DNA of 64,000 nt from Alligator mississippiensis (GCF_030867095.1 NC_081828.1:53731434-53795433); one strand, 5' to 3'. Positions 1 through 14,100 are shown, numbered from the stretch's first letter. A program made the numbers and translations. Notes: generated by a model from the letters alone, not told the origin.

Positions 1-1980
1 AGAGTCCTTAATCTGTGTTAATCCGTTTGTCAAACCACAGAGCTACAGAAAGCAGTACATCTTGCCATGCTACTGAAGGCCATTTTGTCACAGTTCAGAG
101 CCATAGTTTTACTATGACTCCCTTGGAAGGGAATTACAGTGGGTGTTTCTAGCCTCTATCTTCTACCAGCTGAGGCAGTAGGACAACTGTTTTGTATGTA
201 GGCCAGGTCTTGGCATGCTTTTTAGTTTTTGTTCTTCATAAAATCTTTTTAGTCAGGATTGGAGGTGTACAAGAACGCAAAAGAATGAGCTCTTCAGTAA
301 ATTGAGCTATCAGGTTTGCAACAGTAAATTTTTAATGTTTGCAAAGTATCAGTCACAACTTAATCATCAGATATCATTCCCTGAATCTTTGTGACAATTA
401 TAAACAATTGCTACAGAGAATTGACATTGGAAGCTGAATGCATTTTGGCTGTCGCTTTTTCTTAATGTGGTTTAGAACAAGGTATACCATATTTACTCAA
501 ATCTAAGATGACCCTGAATTTAGGACTACCCTCCCTCCCCCTCTTTAGATTCTGTACACAGAAAATTTATAAATGTGTTATAATTTTCTTTGTATAGAGT
601 CTAATTATTGGAGAGTCGTATTTAATTCATCCCTCCCACTGCTGCGCGGCGGGGGCAGGTAGTATGGGACAGTCAAGCAACTTGCATTGCCACTTCTGCC
701 TCTGCTCTTCCCCCTTTGTCCCTCTTCCTCCCAACTTCCTGCTGGCAGGCTCCATCCCCTTTTAGCCTTGGGCACTGAGCACGGCCCCAGCCCTATAGCA
801 GCCTTGCTGCTACATGGCTGGGCTGGGGCTGTCCTCAGTGCCCCAAACTGCAGCACGGACAGAGCCTGCTAGTGCAGCGCAAGGGTATGGGGCAGAAGGG
901 AGATGGGCAGGCAGGGGAGCAGAGGCTGTGTTGGGAGGGAGAATGGGGAAAAGAGGCTGCTGGGGGGAAATAGTGGAGTACAGAGGTGGCATGGGGAGAG
1001 GTGGAGGCAGTAGCTGTGCCTGTGGTCCCAGCCCTGAGCCACAGCACCTACCTGTGCTGCCACCACACTTGTACATGATTTTAAAATGATTTTTCCCCGT
1101 GTTAAATGGGGAAGAAAACCTTGTTTTAGAATCAAGTAAATACAATAGTTTAAATAGGAGATAAAAATAGGCATTTTTAATATTAATTAGAATGTAACCC
1201 ATTGATAGCATTTCTATATTTGAGAACATTATTAGAAATCTTTTGAAATTGGGCCAGATTAATAGAGTATGAAAATCCAGGTCCACCTTGGAATTTTTGC
1301 TTTTCAAGTCTTGAACTACAGTTCTTGCTAAATAGCAGGTGAACTAAAGTTAGTGCTTCTAGAACTTTGCTTTTGAAACCTAGGTAAGAAGTACTTTTCC
1401 CTAACAGGCTGACCACTGTTTGGAGATTTTGTAGGATTTAGAGAATTTTAGACTAATTTCTTTCAAATAGAAAAAGACTGTTATTTCTTTAGGTGAATGC
1501 ACATGTTATCATTTGCTTGGTTTGCCTTATCTGTACTGTTTGGTCATTTATACCTTGTCTGTATTTCAATATTAAATTTGCTATTAAACTTTACTTACAT
1601 TAAATACTCAAACTAATAGATTTTTGAGGGTTGGCTCTTTGAACCTTCCTTGATTCCCAAGGATGCCTCTGTGTGTTTACAAGCTGCATACTAAGGTATA
1701 ACAGCAAAGGATTATTGGGTGCTGTTCTGGGCTCGTTCACATGGATGTCAAAACTCTCTTAAGGAGTATGGGAATCCAGAAATGGCTAGGGAGTATAATT
1801 CCCCAATCCTACTAATTTATTTCTTGAAGCTAAGGGAAGTTTCTGTGGATGGTATGTTACATAACTGTTTCTCATTGATTGTGCAGGTTTCTAACCTTTT
1901 CTGATCACCCTGGAAGATGTGATTTCTCTAAGAAACTTTCTGTGTTCTTGGGTTAATACTCTTATTTTCTTTCTATACAG
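1..1980 (+). other. DHX9 intron, 3' part
   Basis: No DHX9 exon was found here. The preceding exon, which should encode the DEIH box, must lie left of the window. The intron ends with a pyrimidine-rich tract and AG at 1979-1980. It contains the inverted-repeat element at 487-1145. I see nothing else that can be named in 1-486 or 1146-1980. Confidence 0.8.
487..1145. mobile_element. TA-flanked non-autonomous DNA transposon-like element
   Basis: The left end reads CCATATTTACTCAAATC and the right end, reverse-complemented, reads TTGTATTTACTTGATTC. These agree over about the first 17 bases and are bordered by TA at 485-486 and 1146-1147. The interior is GC- and CT-rich and has no transposase frame. 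The several 60-165 codon open frames across 605-1307 are compositional. A Tc1/mariner-like MITE fits best. The superfamily is an inference from the TA borders. Confidence 0.5.
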
Positions 1981-2137
1981 ACTGACTTCCTCCTGGTCGT
2001 CCTAAGGGATGTAGTTCAGGCATATCCTGAAATCAGAGTCATCCTCATGTCTGCCACCATTGATACCAGCATGTTCTGTGAATACTTCTTTAAGTGTCCT
2101 ATCATTGAGGTCTTTGGCAGAACATATCCAGTTCAAG
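1981..2137 (+). CDS. DHX9: DHX9 exon: helicase motif III
   Basis: Begins [17 protein letters not shown] and contains the SAT triplet of motif III ([18 protein letters not shown]), which couples ATP hydrolysis to unwinding. The acceptor AG is at 1979-1980 and the donor GTAAAC follows 2137. The exon ends in phase 1, splitting the E codon of the VQE sequence. It is 157 nt long. Confidence 0.96.
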
Positions 2138-5100
2138 GTAAACCACTTGTTGAGCATGTATGTCAGTAGTTATTCTAGTTTCTTTGTGAATATTATGCAG
2201 TCTAGAGGGGATAAAAGAATAGTTGGAGTGAAGTGGAATATATTACTGAGATGTAGTCATGCTGTTTTTGGCAATGAAGAGGGACAGTCCTAACAAAAAA
2301 TTCTGTTGTATTCTTTCTGTTGGTCCCCTGACAGGTTAAACTGTTGTAGAATGGTTCAAAACAGGTTGCTTTTACATAATGCAGACACTCACTGACTTGA
2401 AAGTTGCTTTAAATGAATCGGTATAGAACTGTGTGTGAAGAATTTGAATGGGCCTGTAAGTCTAAGATGAAGTACATTAGTTGAACAAGTGTGGGAAAGA
2501 CTGGAAGGCCACTGCTCATACTTAACATGTTCTTTGGATAAATGAAGGACTAAAGTTTCCAGCTCTGCTAGACAGGCATCTCTCACCAATACTCACTTCA
2601 GACTGAGGTAGAAACCTGCTTTTTTTTAACAATGTTATCTCTTGGAAGGGGCGCTGAAGGGCTGTGATAATGATGCATTCCTTTAATATCACCATATGTA
2701 ATAGTTCTGTGTACTGATGGTCTGTTTTTGCAGAGTATTTTCTGGAGGATTGTATTCAGATGACTCAGTTTATTCCTCCATCAAAGGATAAGAAAAAGAA
2801 GGACAAGGATGAAGAAGGTGGTGAGGAAGATGATGTACGATGGACTTGCTTACATGAGTATACTATACAAACACTAGCTGTAACAAGTACTAGCGTAATG
2901 CATGCAGAGCCATATTTTCTCACTTGTACAGCACTCTGCCATTCTGACTGATTGTGGAGAGTGCGTTACAAGTGAAGGATCATTTTAATAAGGACTAATG
3001 GATGACTAGTAGTAACTAGCAAGCATTTATTGGCAATATTAACAAGAGGCACAGGCAGAATGGCTAAGTATCAAAAGAACATAATAGATCCTACATTGTT
3101 CAGTAGAACATTGGTACTTGAAAATATTTTTTCAGCAACTTTGCCAGTTATCCTTCATAGTTTCATTGTTGTTGATGTAGAAACAGAACTGAAAATATAT
3201 TGTGTATGCTTGTGTAATTGATATATACTTACAATTATTTTATGAGGTTCTAATTCTGAGTTTTAAAAAAACTTAAGACCTGTATTGCAGAAGGAGTGGA
3301 TGTAGTATGAGCTCAGCAGGTGAAAAGCCTTCAGTGAAATTATGGGTTCCTGTTTTTTTTCTGTTGCAGTTTATACTGCCTGTACTTACCTGCATCAAGA
3401 ATCTGTGTTCATTTTGCTGCTTCAGGAGCTGGTAGTCTCTTGAAACAAACAGTATACACAAACCTAGACTTAAGTCAGCTTAAACAGTTCTCTCTAATGC
3501 TTTTTCTCATTGCAAATAGATGTTAAGAACTCTATAACTAAGAGATTAAAGGGAGGGGGAACTCTTCTCTGTTCTGTTTAGCATGTTTCCTTGTGCATTA
3601 GAGACCAATTTCTGTAGTTTTTATGTAACTGGTGTCTAGATTTGCCTTATATTGTTGTGATGGGGAAACAAGCAACTATGTAAGAGTAGGAACATGCAGC
3701 TGTGAAATCACAAAATCCTCAGTGGCTTTTAGAGACAGGTGTAGAATCTGAAGTTCTTTAGCTTAACAAGATTTCAGGTAGACTTCTTTCCCCCCATACA
3801 CAAGATACAAGTAATTTGGGATTTTAATATGTAAACAGGGACAGATCCAGGAGGGTGCACTTGCACCCTCCTTTGATTCCTATTCCACCTAAAGTTTAAA
3901 ACCAACTGCCTGGCAGTGGCTGCAGCATTTCTAGTTAGGCAGTGTTGGGGGAGTTAATTGAATTCTTGGTACATTGTAATCTTCCTGATCCTTTCCAAAG
4001 TCTTCCTTTTCGTGGTCTTGATGTTCCACTAATCAAGCTATCCTTTGTTCAGCAGCTGCTTGTTAACTGCTCTTGAAGCTCCTGCTTCACACCCCTGTGG
4101 ATTGTTTTCAGTTCATTCCAATGAAGCTAAATTCATTTTGGCTTCAGTCTTAAACTGAATAATACAGCCCTAGGCCCCTAATGTATTAGAGAAGCTTCTA
4201 GTTTATTTTTAACTGGCGAAAATACAGGATTTTTTTATGTGATCATGCACCTCATCATCTGTATCCCCCTTTTCAGCATCCTAGATCTACCTAAGTATGT
4301 AATTGATATTTTTAAAGAGAGACATTTTTCTTCCTCTTACAGTAGTAACTACCCTTATCCTTATTAAGGCTCAATTTTTTAAAGAGTTTTCTGTTCCTAA
4401 ATTATAATTTAGTTTGGTTATAGTTTCATTCTTGCAATAGAATGTACTGTATAGAAAAAAGACTTGGGAAACAAGACCAGGCTACCTCCATAACGAGGGC
4501 TGTTATGATCTATGAGTGAGCATGGGACAGTTTCGTTGTCAGTCCATTCAATTCTGTTCATCTGTTTGCCTGAGTTACCACTAATCCCCAAAGTGTGAGT
4601 GTTATCGAATAAACAATGTTTGACTTTTTTTGTGTCCAATACTTGCAGGCCAACTGCAACCTTCTCTGCAGTGATGAATATGGACCAGAAACAAAACGCT
4701 CCATGGCTCAGTTGAATGAGAAGGAAACTCCCTTTGAACTGATTGAGGCCCTCCTAAAGTACATTGAGACCCTGAATGTTCCAGGAGCTGTGCTTGTCTT
4801 CTTGCCTGGCTGGAACCTGATCTATACCATGCAAAAGCATCTGGAAATGAATCCTCATTTTGGTAAAGAAAACTGTTTTATTCTGCTTTTTTTTTCTTGT
4901 TAAGTACTTATGGCATGTGTAAATTTGAGGCTACTGGCAAATGTTAAGGCAGTTGGAGTTTGAGGAATTATATCCCCTCCCCAAAATTGTGTAACCTGCT
5001 ATACCAGACATATGTGGCTGATTGTGGCATTTTGGGGATGAGGCATACAACTCTCCAAATCCCAATTATGTGATTGGCTGTGCATGAGCTGCAGAGCAAA

Positions 5101-8100
5101 GCAGTTTGAAGCCACACATACAGCTGAGGATTGGGGGCTCACAACTTGTACCCCTGCTTTTCAGAAGTGCCTGGTGCCCTTATCAGGCTTACATCACTCT
5201 GCCCCTTTAAAAGAACAGGTGTGTGATGTGAGCTAGGTGCCCATGGAAGCAGCAGCTGGGGATCAGGGAGCCCACTCGCCAATTGCCACTTCCACATGCA
5301 GCAGTTGCCACTTCCCTTATAAAGCAGCATGCAGCTGGGATTTCTAAGGGTCCCTGTACTTGAGTGCAGAGGCAATTACCACGCTCCAGCAGCCCCCGCA
5401 TCTCTTGTATCAGTGTCCTTCCACATCAAAATGGCAGTGGGAGTGCTTGTACTAAAGCTTTAATTCAAGCACCCCTGCTACCATTTTGAAGTGTGGGGAG
5501 GCTGATGTGCAATAGGCCGAGGTGCTTTAATTAGAGCAGCTCTTGGAGCTGGTCTAATTTAAAGTGCTGCCCCCGCCCCTCACCCCCAGAGCACATGTAA
5601 AAGTGCCCTAAGTTTCCCAGGCTCCATGAGCCTGACATCACTGAGAGGCTCCTTGATCTTTAGTTCATGGTGCCAGTCCCTCACCTACCTATGGGGATCA
5701 GGTGAGGCAAGGGGAACAGGGAAAAAATGCTGATCAGGAAAGGGATAAATGTGTTCCAGACCCTGGGGCTGACCCATGCCCAATCCCAATGCTTATTTCA
5801 ACATCAGAATCTGGGAGGGACAAGACCTGCAATATGTTCCATTTAAAGTGTGAAAGCAAACCAGACAGAAGGATGTTCTATCATTATGTGGAACATCTTT
5901 GTGACTCATTTGCTACATTATCATGCCATAAATTGGCTTGAATGTAGCATGTTACAGTTAAAGGTGTTAATCATGTCATAAGTGAGCCATAAATGTAATG
6001 TCTGCCAGGGGGGGCTGAGATCTGGGTTAAGAAGGGCCTGGTCTCTAAAATGTACTCTGTCCAAGTTTGCAGATGACACAAAGCTATGGGGAGAAGTGGA
6101 CACGCCGGAGGGCAGGGAACAGCTGCAGGCAGACCTGGATAGGTTGCACAAGTGGGCAGAAAACAACAGGATGCAGTTCAACAAGGAGAAATGCAAAGTG
6201 CTGCACCTAGGGAGGAAAAATGTCCAGCACACTTACAGCCTAGGGAATGACCTGCTGGGTGGCACAGAGGTGGAAAGGGATCTTGGAGTCCTAGTGGACT
6301 CCAAGATGAACATGAGCCGGCAGTGTGACGAAGCCATCAGAAAAGCCAATGGCACTTTATCGCGCATCAGCAGATGCATGACGAATAGTTCCAGGGAGGT
6401 GATACTTCCCCTCTATAGGGCGTTGGTCAGACTGCAGTTGGAGTACTGCGTGCAATTCTGGGTGCCACACTTCAAGAAGGATGCGGATAACCTGGAGAGG
6501 GTCCAGAGAAGGGCAACTCGTATGGTTAAGGGCCTGCAGACCAAGCCCTACGAGGAGAGAGTAGAGAAACTGGACCTTTTCAGCCTCCGCAAGAGAAGGT
6601 TGAGAGGCGACCTTGTGGCTGCCTATAAGTTTATCACAGGGGCACAGAAGGGAATTGGTGAGGATTTATTCACCAAGGCGCCCCCGGGGGTTACAAGAAA
6701 CAATGGCCACAAGCTAGCAGAGAGCAGATTTAGATTGGACATTAGGAAGAACTTCTTCACAGTTAGAGTGGCCAAGGTCTGGAACGGGCTCCCAAGGGAG
6801 GTGGTGCTCTCCCCTACCCTGGGGGTCTTCAAGAGGAGGTTAGACGTGTATCTAGCTGGGGTCATCTAGACCCAGCACTCTTTCCTGCTTATGCAGGGGG
6901 TCGGACTTGATGATCTATTGAGGTCCCTTCCGACCCTAACATCTATGAATCTATGGTCATATGAAGCAATGGAAGGATAAGGAGGAGTTAAACTTGGATG
7001 TATGCTTTTCCAGTTATGGCTAACCTTCTTATACTCTTTTAGGAAGCCATCGGTACAGGGTTCTGCCATTGCATTCACAAATTCCTCGAGAGGAACAGCG
7101 TAAAGTGTTTGATCCAGTGCCTCCTGGAGTGACCAAGGTAAGATTACCCTCTGCATGCAAAGCAGGGGAGTCACAGTATCTTATATTTTTGGAAAGTGCA
7201 TTTAATGCTTATGTTTGTGCATATAAGCTGATGTGTATTATCAGGCAGGTCATCATAGCCCCCTGTAACTAACTATAAACGTATCCCAATAAGTACTTCT
7301 GTTTCCACAGGTTATTTTATCCACCAACATTGCTGAGACTAGCATTACCATCAATGATGTTGTCTATGTTATAGATTCATGCAAGTAAGTTCCATGTTCA
7401 GCTCTCTGTTTTATATAACATATTTGGACTACAAAGTACATTTTGTGAACATGCAGTACTGCCTTTCGTTCTTGGAGCCTGTCCCCTTGCTTGAATTTGG
7501 GTACCTCATCTCAATTTTTATAACAGTTGAAAGCTCTTAAAAACATATTGGCGCTCAATAAGCTGTCCTTTGTCAATCAGAAACCATGATGGTAGTGTTC
7601 ATATGGGTGTTAGTGAGTTTCCTGCACACTGGAAACTTCCATTTGAGAGAGAGCATTACAAGCACTTGTATAGCTGATGGAAAAATTAAGTGTTCTTCTG
7701 TTGGTCTGATTTATTCTGACTTGCTGCATATAAACACAGCACGTTATAAATAAATCCCTAATTGCATGAGAGATCTAATCTTTTGAGAGAAGTGTTTAGC
7801 AAACGTGGTTCCTGTTGAAGTTGGGGCACCAGCTTTTTAAGGACAGCTAACTGATTGAAGTGTTGTATTAAATGATACAGTATAGAACTGCTTTGGCAGT
7901 ACTTGAGATATAGAATATTTGAATTTCCATTGTTTCTGTTACAGACAGAAGGTGAAACTGTTCACTGCTCACAACAACATGACAAACTATGCCACAGTCT
8001 GGGCATCAAAAACCAACCTAGAGCAACGGAAAGGGCGAGCAGGCCGTGTGCGGGCTGGATTCTGCTTCCATTTGTGTAGCAGAGCTCGCTTTGAAAGGTG

Positions 8101-11100
8101 AGCCTATGCTGCTTCTGGAACATGGATGTCTTAGAGCACTTCAGAAACCGTTAAACTGTTTCTTCAAACCAGACTGGGAAAGCAGATTAACCTAACTTGC
8201 AGAGATAAAAGATTGCCATGAAATTCTGTATTTCCTCATCCACAGAGTTCAGTGTAAAAGTCATGGGTCTTTGCTATTTTTAACTCAGAAAACAAACAAC
8301 TTCAGTGTGTTTCAAGGAAAGAGTTAAAAGTATGACTTCAGGATCATCTCCTACTCCCCTGCATAGAATGTAGCCTGCCAGCTTAATAGAACTCTTTCTG
8401 CTAAGTCATACCATGCTTCACTCACTGGAAAGCTGCAGGGGATCCAGGGAGTAGAGGAACTTAGAGAGGGACTGGATAAGATGCTGTCACAGATCACGTT
8501 GGTGCCCTGTTCCTGAAGAGGGGAAAATTGCTAGGGAGGAAGCCCTAGCAGTGACTAAGAAGCCCAGCTGTGGGTTGTCAGGGCAACCAGTGAAGGCCAT
8601 CTGACCGGAAGGGGTCAGGCCTGGCTCCCTTTATAAACCCAAGGAGCTGAGGCCAGGGGCAGTTCCCTGCCAGGAGCCAGAGAGGCAGGAGCTCCTGGAG
8701 TAATGATGCGAGAAGCAGCGAGAACCACAGGTATAGCTTGACTTGAGTTGATCAATGTTGTTATAGCCAGGAGGCTCAAGTTTGTGTTGCTGTTTGTTAA
8801 AACCGGTGGTTTGGGTGAGGCTATTAGGGGTTGGAGGAGGCCTCATAGGGGACTCACAGCGGAGTGTGAGGACCCCAGCGCCAGTGGGCGCAGCACATGG
8901 GGTGCATAGACCCCAGCCCCAGAGAGGGACGTTTGAGAAGCCCTAGTGTGGGCGTGGCGAGCCCCCAAGAGGGGAGCGCTATTGAGAAGCCCCGTGCGAG
9001 TGTGGCAGGCCCCATAGAGGGGAGCGCTATTGAGAAGCCCTAGTGCTGGTGTGGCAAGCCCCCGAGAGGGGAGCGCTATTGGGAAAGCCCAAGTTGGGCA
9101 CGGCGAGCCCCAGAAAGGGGAGCGCCTTATTGAGAAGCCCAAGTGTGGGCATGGAGAGCCCCAGAAAGGGGGCAACACTATTGGAAAGCCCAAGTGTGGG
9201 CACGGAGAGCCCCAGAAAGGGGGCAACATTATTGGAAAGCCCAAGTTGGGCACGGCAAGCCCCAGAGAAGAGGGGCAGTATTTTTAGGAAGCCCAAGTTG
9301 GGCACGGCGAGCCCCAGACAGGGGGCAGCATTTTTAAGAAGCCCAAGTGTGGGCACTGGGAGCCCCAGATAGGGGGCAGCATTATTGAGGAGGCCAAGTG
9401 TGGGCACTGGGAGCCCCAGATAGGGGGCCGCATTATTGGGAAGCCCAAGTTGGGCACCGTGAGCCTCAGATAGGGGGCAGCATTATTGAGGAGCCCAAGT
9501 GTGGGCACTGGGAGCCCCAGATAGGGGGCTGCATTATTGGGAAGCCCAAGTTGGGCACCGTGAGCCCCAGAGAAGGGGGGCAGCATTAGTAGGAAGCCCC
9601 AGGGTGGGCACGGAGAAGGAAGGCCCAGGGAGAACAGGAAGGGGCCAAAATAGCGAGAGAAGTGAGACAATGACGATTCCATCGGCGAGGTATAGACTGC
9701 GGTGTAGGGGAGGAAATGGAGCCGCAGATAGCGCCCCCTAGCAGAGGGGGCAGGACAAAGGCAGCCTCCCGCTGATTAAACACTAATTAATCAATTAAGA
9801 TCAAGGCATGGCAGGCGAGTAGGCAGGCGGTTGCCCCAGAGACAGGTGTGTGGGCCACATTAAGGGCGGCCCAGAGCGGTGACCTGTCACAGATGCATAG
9901 ATCCTAATGGTCAAAAAGCTGCTGTAGTGATATGCCAGACCCTTCTTTTTGTCCCATGGAAGAGATGATGGTGAGGACCAGTAGAAAAGAGACAGACAGA
10001 TTTCCATTTTGGCCTGCTTCCTGACCAAAAGCTTTGAACATCTCAGTACTGTCAGGCTCTCTTCTTCCTAGCTGCACCTGCTGACACCTCTAAGCAGCTG
10101 TAACTTTGACTTGTTCAGTCTGCCACAGTTTTTAATGACAAAAGTCAGAAAACCCGCACTGCCAACTGCAGGGGGCTACACAGCTGTTGTATTCCGTATT
10201 CCACCCCTGTACAACAAAGCACCCATTCCTTGGGGAAGCAGCTACAGTGGAGTTATGGTTGTTTGACAGAAAAACCCTGTAGATTCACGGGTGTCTAGAA
10301 GAGGGAAGAGTTTGCACTGGGAAAGCATGGATGTTACTATGCTCATTTTGGAGTGTTGGTTCCATTAGATGCTAACCATTTAAAAGATGCCCATTTCTAG
10401 AGTTTGTCTCAACTGTGACCACTGAGGGGCACTTCACCAAGCGTAAGAGCTTCTCTTTGCTTTTAGAAACATGTATGGGCATTTGCCAACAAAAGCAATT
10501 GTCTTTTTGAGTAGGAACCAGCAAGTCGAGTTGGGTGGTGGCAGAAGTTGTGGACATTAAGTAAACAGCATGCTGCCAGCTTCTATGCTAGCATATAGAG
10601 AGAGAGACAGGCTGGAAGGAGTTGACCTGTCCTGAAGAATGACACTTAGCAGTTGGTTGTGGGTGGGGCAAGAAGGTGCAAGAGATGGGAAGTATTGAAG
10701 AGAAGTACTTTTTAAAATAGTCACTGCTTGTCTTGGGAACATACTGATGGTGGCTTGATCAGGTGACTGAGAGAGCATACTCACGAAAAGAGGTGGGTTG
10801 CACTTGATGGGGTGATCTTTGGGAGCAGTTGGGCTATGAATATGTTCAGAACTGTGATGCTTTGTTCTCTCCACCTTTTGCTTCCAGACTTGAAACTCAT
10901 ATGACACCTGAGATGTTTCGCACACCACTGCATGAAATTGCTTTGAGTATCAAACTGCTAAGGCTGGGAGGAATTGGTCAGTTCTTGGCCAAAGCAATTG
11001 AACCACCACCTTTAGATGCAGTGATTGAAGCAGAGCACACCCTCAGAGGTACCTGCAGCAGTGGCACACAAGGCTTTTTGTATAGGCAGACTTGTCATGT

Positions 11101-14100
11101 GTACAATTTGGGGTGTCAGGGTCTTCTGCATGTCTAGATCCTGTATCCTTGGGCAGAAGACCTCTGTCTGGTGACGCCCTTAGTTCTGGAATGCATTGTG
11201 TGGGTAGTAACTAAAGAAATACTCAGATTCCTAAATTGCATGTCATGGCTTTGAAAAATTCAGATTCAAGCTTCAGGCTTACTTTTTTGTTTTTACTTTG
11301 CCATTGATTTAAACTAGCAGTATAAGATTGCTATGTATGAGGGGGGCAAAATATAGGGCATTAAAACATTCAGGAGGCTGGTACTAAGTAAAGACATAAC
11401 ATGGACTCGTGGCTTTACAGTTATTTTGCGTATATGTAGTTCTTTCTATCACAGGATCTCAGTAGTCACTTCAAACATTAATAGCTCAACCTCTGTGTCT
11501 CAATTTCCTGTTTGTCAAGCTGTTATGAGGCTAGGTACCCTGCCTCAGGCCATACGGATAGTCTGTGACAGACTTGGGAAAGGAATCCTGGTTCCTTTTC
11601 CCTTGGATGTTTCAGACCAGTTTCTTTAAGGACCCAGCAGGGTCTAAACAAATTATTTGAATTGATGGTTTGTTTGATAATATGTGAAAGATGCTTCCTC
11701 AGCCTGACGCAGGTATTTACACCCGAAAGCTTGCTAAGAAGAATTTTTCCAACTATTTGAGTTGTTGTAATAAAAGATACAGATTTACCCAAAGAACCTT
11801 TTAGGGCACTTGTGTAATGCAATTAAGTAAGATGCCTTCCTGTTGCCATTCTAAGACTTTTTAAATTCATTCTTATTTTTCTAAAGTTGTGACAGTTATT
11901 CAGTTAGAGACAGTGTTGAAATCCATGCAAAAGAGCAAAAATAAATATATGTATCCTTAATTGTGGGACTTGATGACTTAACAGGGACTGTGAAAGGCTA
12001 GTGCTTTTCTAGGCTGCTTATGAAAGCATGGAAATTTTGGGGTGAATGCTTTCATCTTTAGAAATGTCAGAATTGGTGTTTTTGTCTAGTTTTGTTGGAA
12101 GACCTGTGGAAAGTCTCAAGAGCAAGTGTATTATGGGATGTTGAATATCTATAAAAATCCTTTCTTCAAAATATAAGTTAAGCATTTTAGCTCAGTGGCT
12201 GTTAACCAAAACTATTTAATGTTCTTCCTCCATTGCTTTGCTGTTTCTAGTCTTTTCACTCTCTCAAAATTTGTTCATCGGTTCTTAACCTAGAGACTTT
12301 ATAGTAAGCAAGACCAAAATTTATGCCCTTCTCCCTCAGCCTTCAAAATTTTCATGCCATCTTTATACCATATAGATGCAAAGAAAGAATGCATAAGTTT
12401 CTGCTTTGTGGGTCAGCTCTAACCTTTAAGTATAATAGTGGTATAATTCATAGTTTTTATCCTAATGCAGTTCAATAAATGTTATGATTGAATAGTTTAG
12501 CTAGTCAGCAAAACCATAAGCTTCCCAGGTCAGTAAAGCAAATAGTAAATAATCGGAGCTTACTTGATTTTATTAGTGACAGTTTGCTGAGTATTGGTTC
12601 AGCTGGGACAAAGTGTCTTAAAAAAAATTATATTGCCCTTGTGTAACCAGTTTTGAAATAGCAATTACTATTTAAGCTGTGGCGTGAGAATGAAGATGAG
12701 GTCTAATACGTGTAAAACATTTCCATCTCTTACCTCGTTAGTAATTGGCTGGACTGTGTAATTGCCAGAACTGTTTTGCTGACAGAGAAGTCTTGTTTCA
12801 GAGCTGGATGCCCTGGATTCCAACGATGAGTTGACACCTCTTGGAAGAATTCTGGCAAGACTCCCAATTGAACCTCGTCTTGGCAAAATGATGATAATGG
12901 GCTGCATTTTCTAGTAAGTTTATCAGTCCCAATGGTGAGTTCTTTGTTATTTCCCTAGGTTTCTGAATCTTTATGCATGTACTGTACAGAAAAAGCATGT
13001 ATCCGGAAAGGCCCTGAATGTCATTGTGAGGGATAGAAAAATGAATGAACTAATAAATCCATCAGTAAAATAGTATTGCTGAGTATGGGAAGCCAGCTAT
13101 CATATAATGAAGTGGAAATATCTAGTTGCAACCAAGGCTGAATATTTATGAAGTTGGAGAATGGGACTTTGAATATTAGTAAGAAAGGGGTGAGCTGTAG
13201 ATGGGGATATGTGGACAGTTAGTATTTAGGACAGATTAAAAGAACCCTGAGCTTGAACATCACACAGAAGGAGATCGATGTTGTGTTTAATCATGTCGGT
13301 GCAGGGGTTCAATGCTTATCTCAAAGGTGTTGAATAGTACTGTTATTGGATAGGGAGAGGAAGACACAGTGCTTGTTGTGAACACTCACTCTGTAAATTT
13401 CTAATAACTGGAATTTAAAGTACCATATTTATTTGAACAACTAGCAAAATGCCCATCATGAATAACTGGGGGGGGCAGTTAGAGTGGGGATGGAAACTCG
13501 CATCCGTCCCATGCCCTCCCCCTGCTGCTCTGGGTCTATCTCCGCTCTTCCCTCCCTGCCCCTCTCCTGCTGGTGTTCTGATTCGTGCCCCACTCCCACT
13601 TGCATGCCCCACAGCCGCAGCTGGCAGTAGTGGAGTGGAGGCATGGCCACAGAGTGCCACGCGGGGAGCAGGCGTGGAGGGCGCGCCATGCCCTGCGGCC
13701 ATGTGCTGGGCCATGTGCACCCCTGTGCCAGCTCCCCACACGCCTCATGCCACACCCCTCCGTGCCCCAGAGCTGCAGCTGGTGGGTGATCCCTGTGCAG
13801 GGGGTGGGGGCACAGCCACGGGGTGCTGCGCAGGGAGCGGGCACGGGGGGCATGCACCATCCCGCGGCCACGTGCTGCACACCCCACTCCCTGCACGGCA
13901 CCCTGCAGCCACATGCCATGTCCCCTTGCCCTGCCTCCCATGCCATGCCCCCACACAGCCATGTGCCATGCTGTCCTGCAGGGCCGAAAACCATGCACCC
14001 CTCCTCTTGCCTCCCTTCCCCACTGTGTGGTGGAGCACACCATGGCCCCCTCTGTCTGTCTGTCTGTCTGTCTGTAAGCTGCATATGCACTGGGCCCAGA

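Larger units (their letters stand above)
4863..7042 (+). other. DHX9 intron carrying two repeats
   Basis: GT-AG intron of 2180 bp. It contains the inverted-arm repeat (5400-5615) and a 5'-truncated CR1 (6040-6955). About 87 bp separate the CR1 3' end from the downstream exon. The stretch 4900-5400 is GC-mixed and unassigned. Confidence 0.8.
8098..10887 (+). other. DHX9 intron hosting the solo LTR
   Basis: GT-AG intron of 2790 bp, about half of it the LTR at 8485-9891. The remainder, 9897-10887, shows no recognisable feature. Confidence 0.85.

Noticed and set aside
2760..2951. Reading the DHX9 exon at 2734 on past 2834 as one frame
   Set aside because: The donor GTACGA at 2835 and the exact continuation ANCNL at 4649 show the extension is intron.
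8936..9600. CRISPR-like array
   Set aside because: Repeats are contiguous without unique spacers, in a vertebrate intron, inside an LTR.
8843..9783. Overlapping open frames encoding repeated GEPQKG- or [13 protein letters not shown] units
   Set aside because: They are translations of the 50-bp minisatellite in an LTR, open on both strands, not a repeat protein gene.
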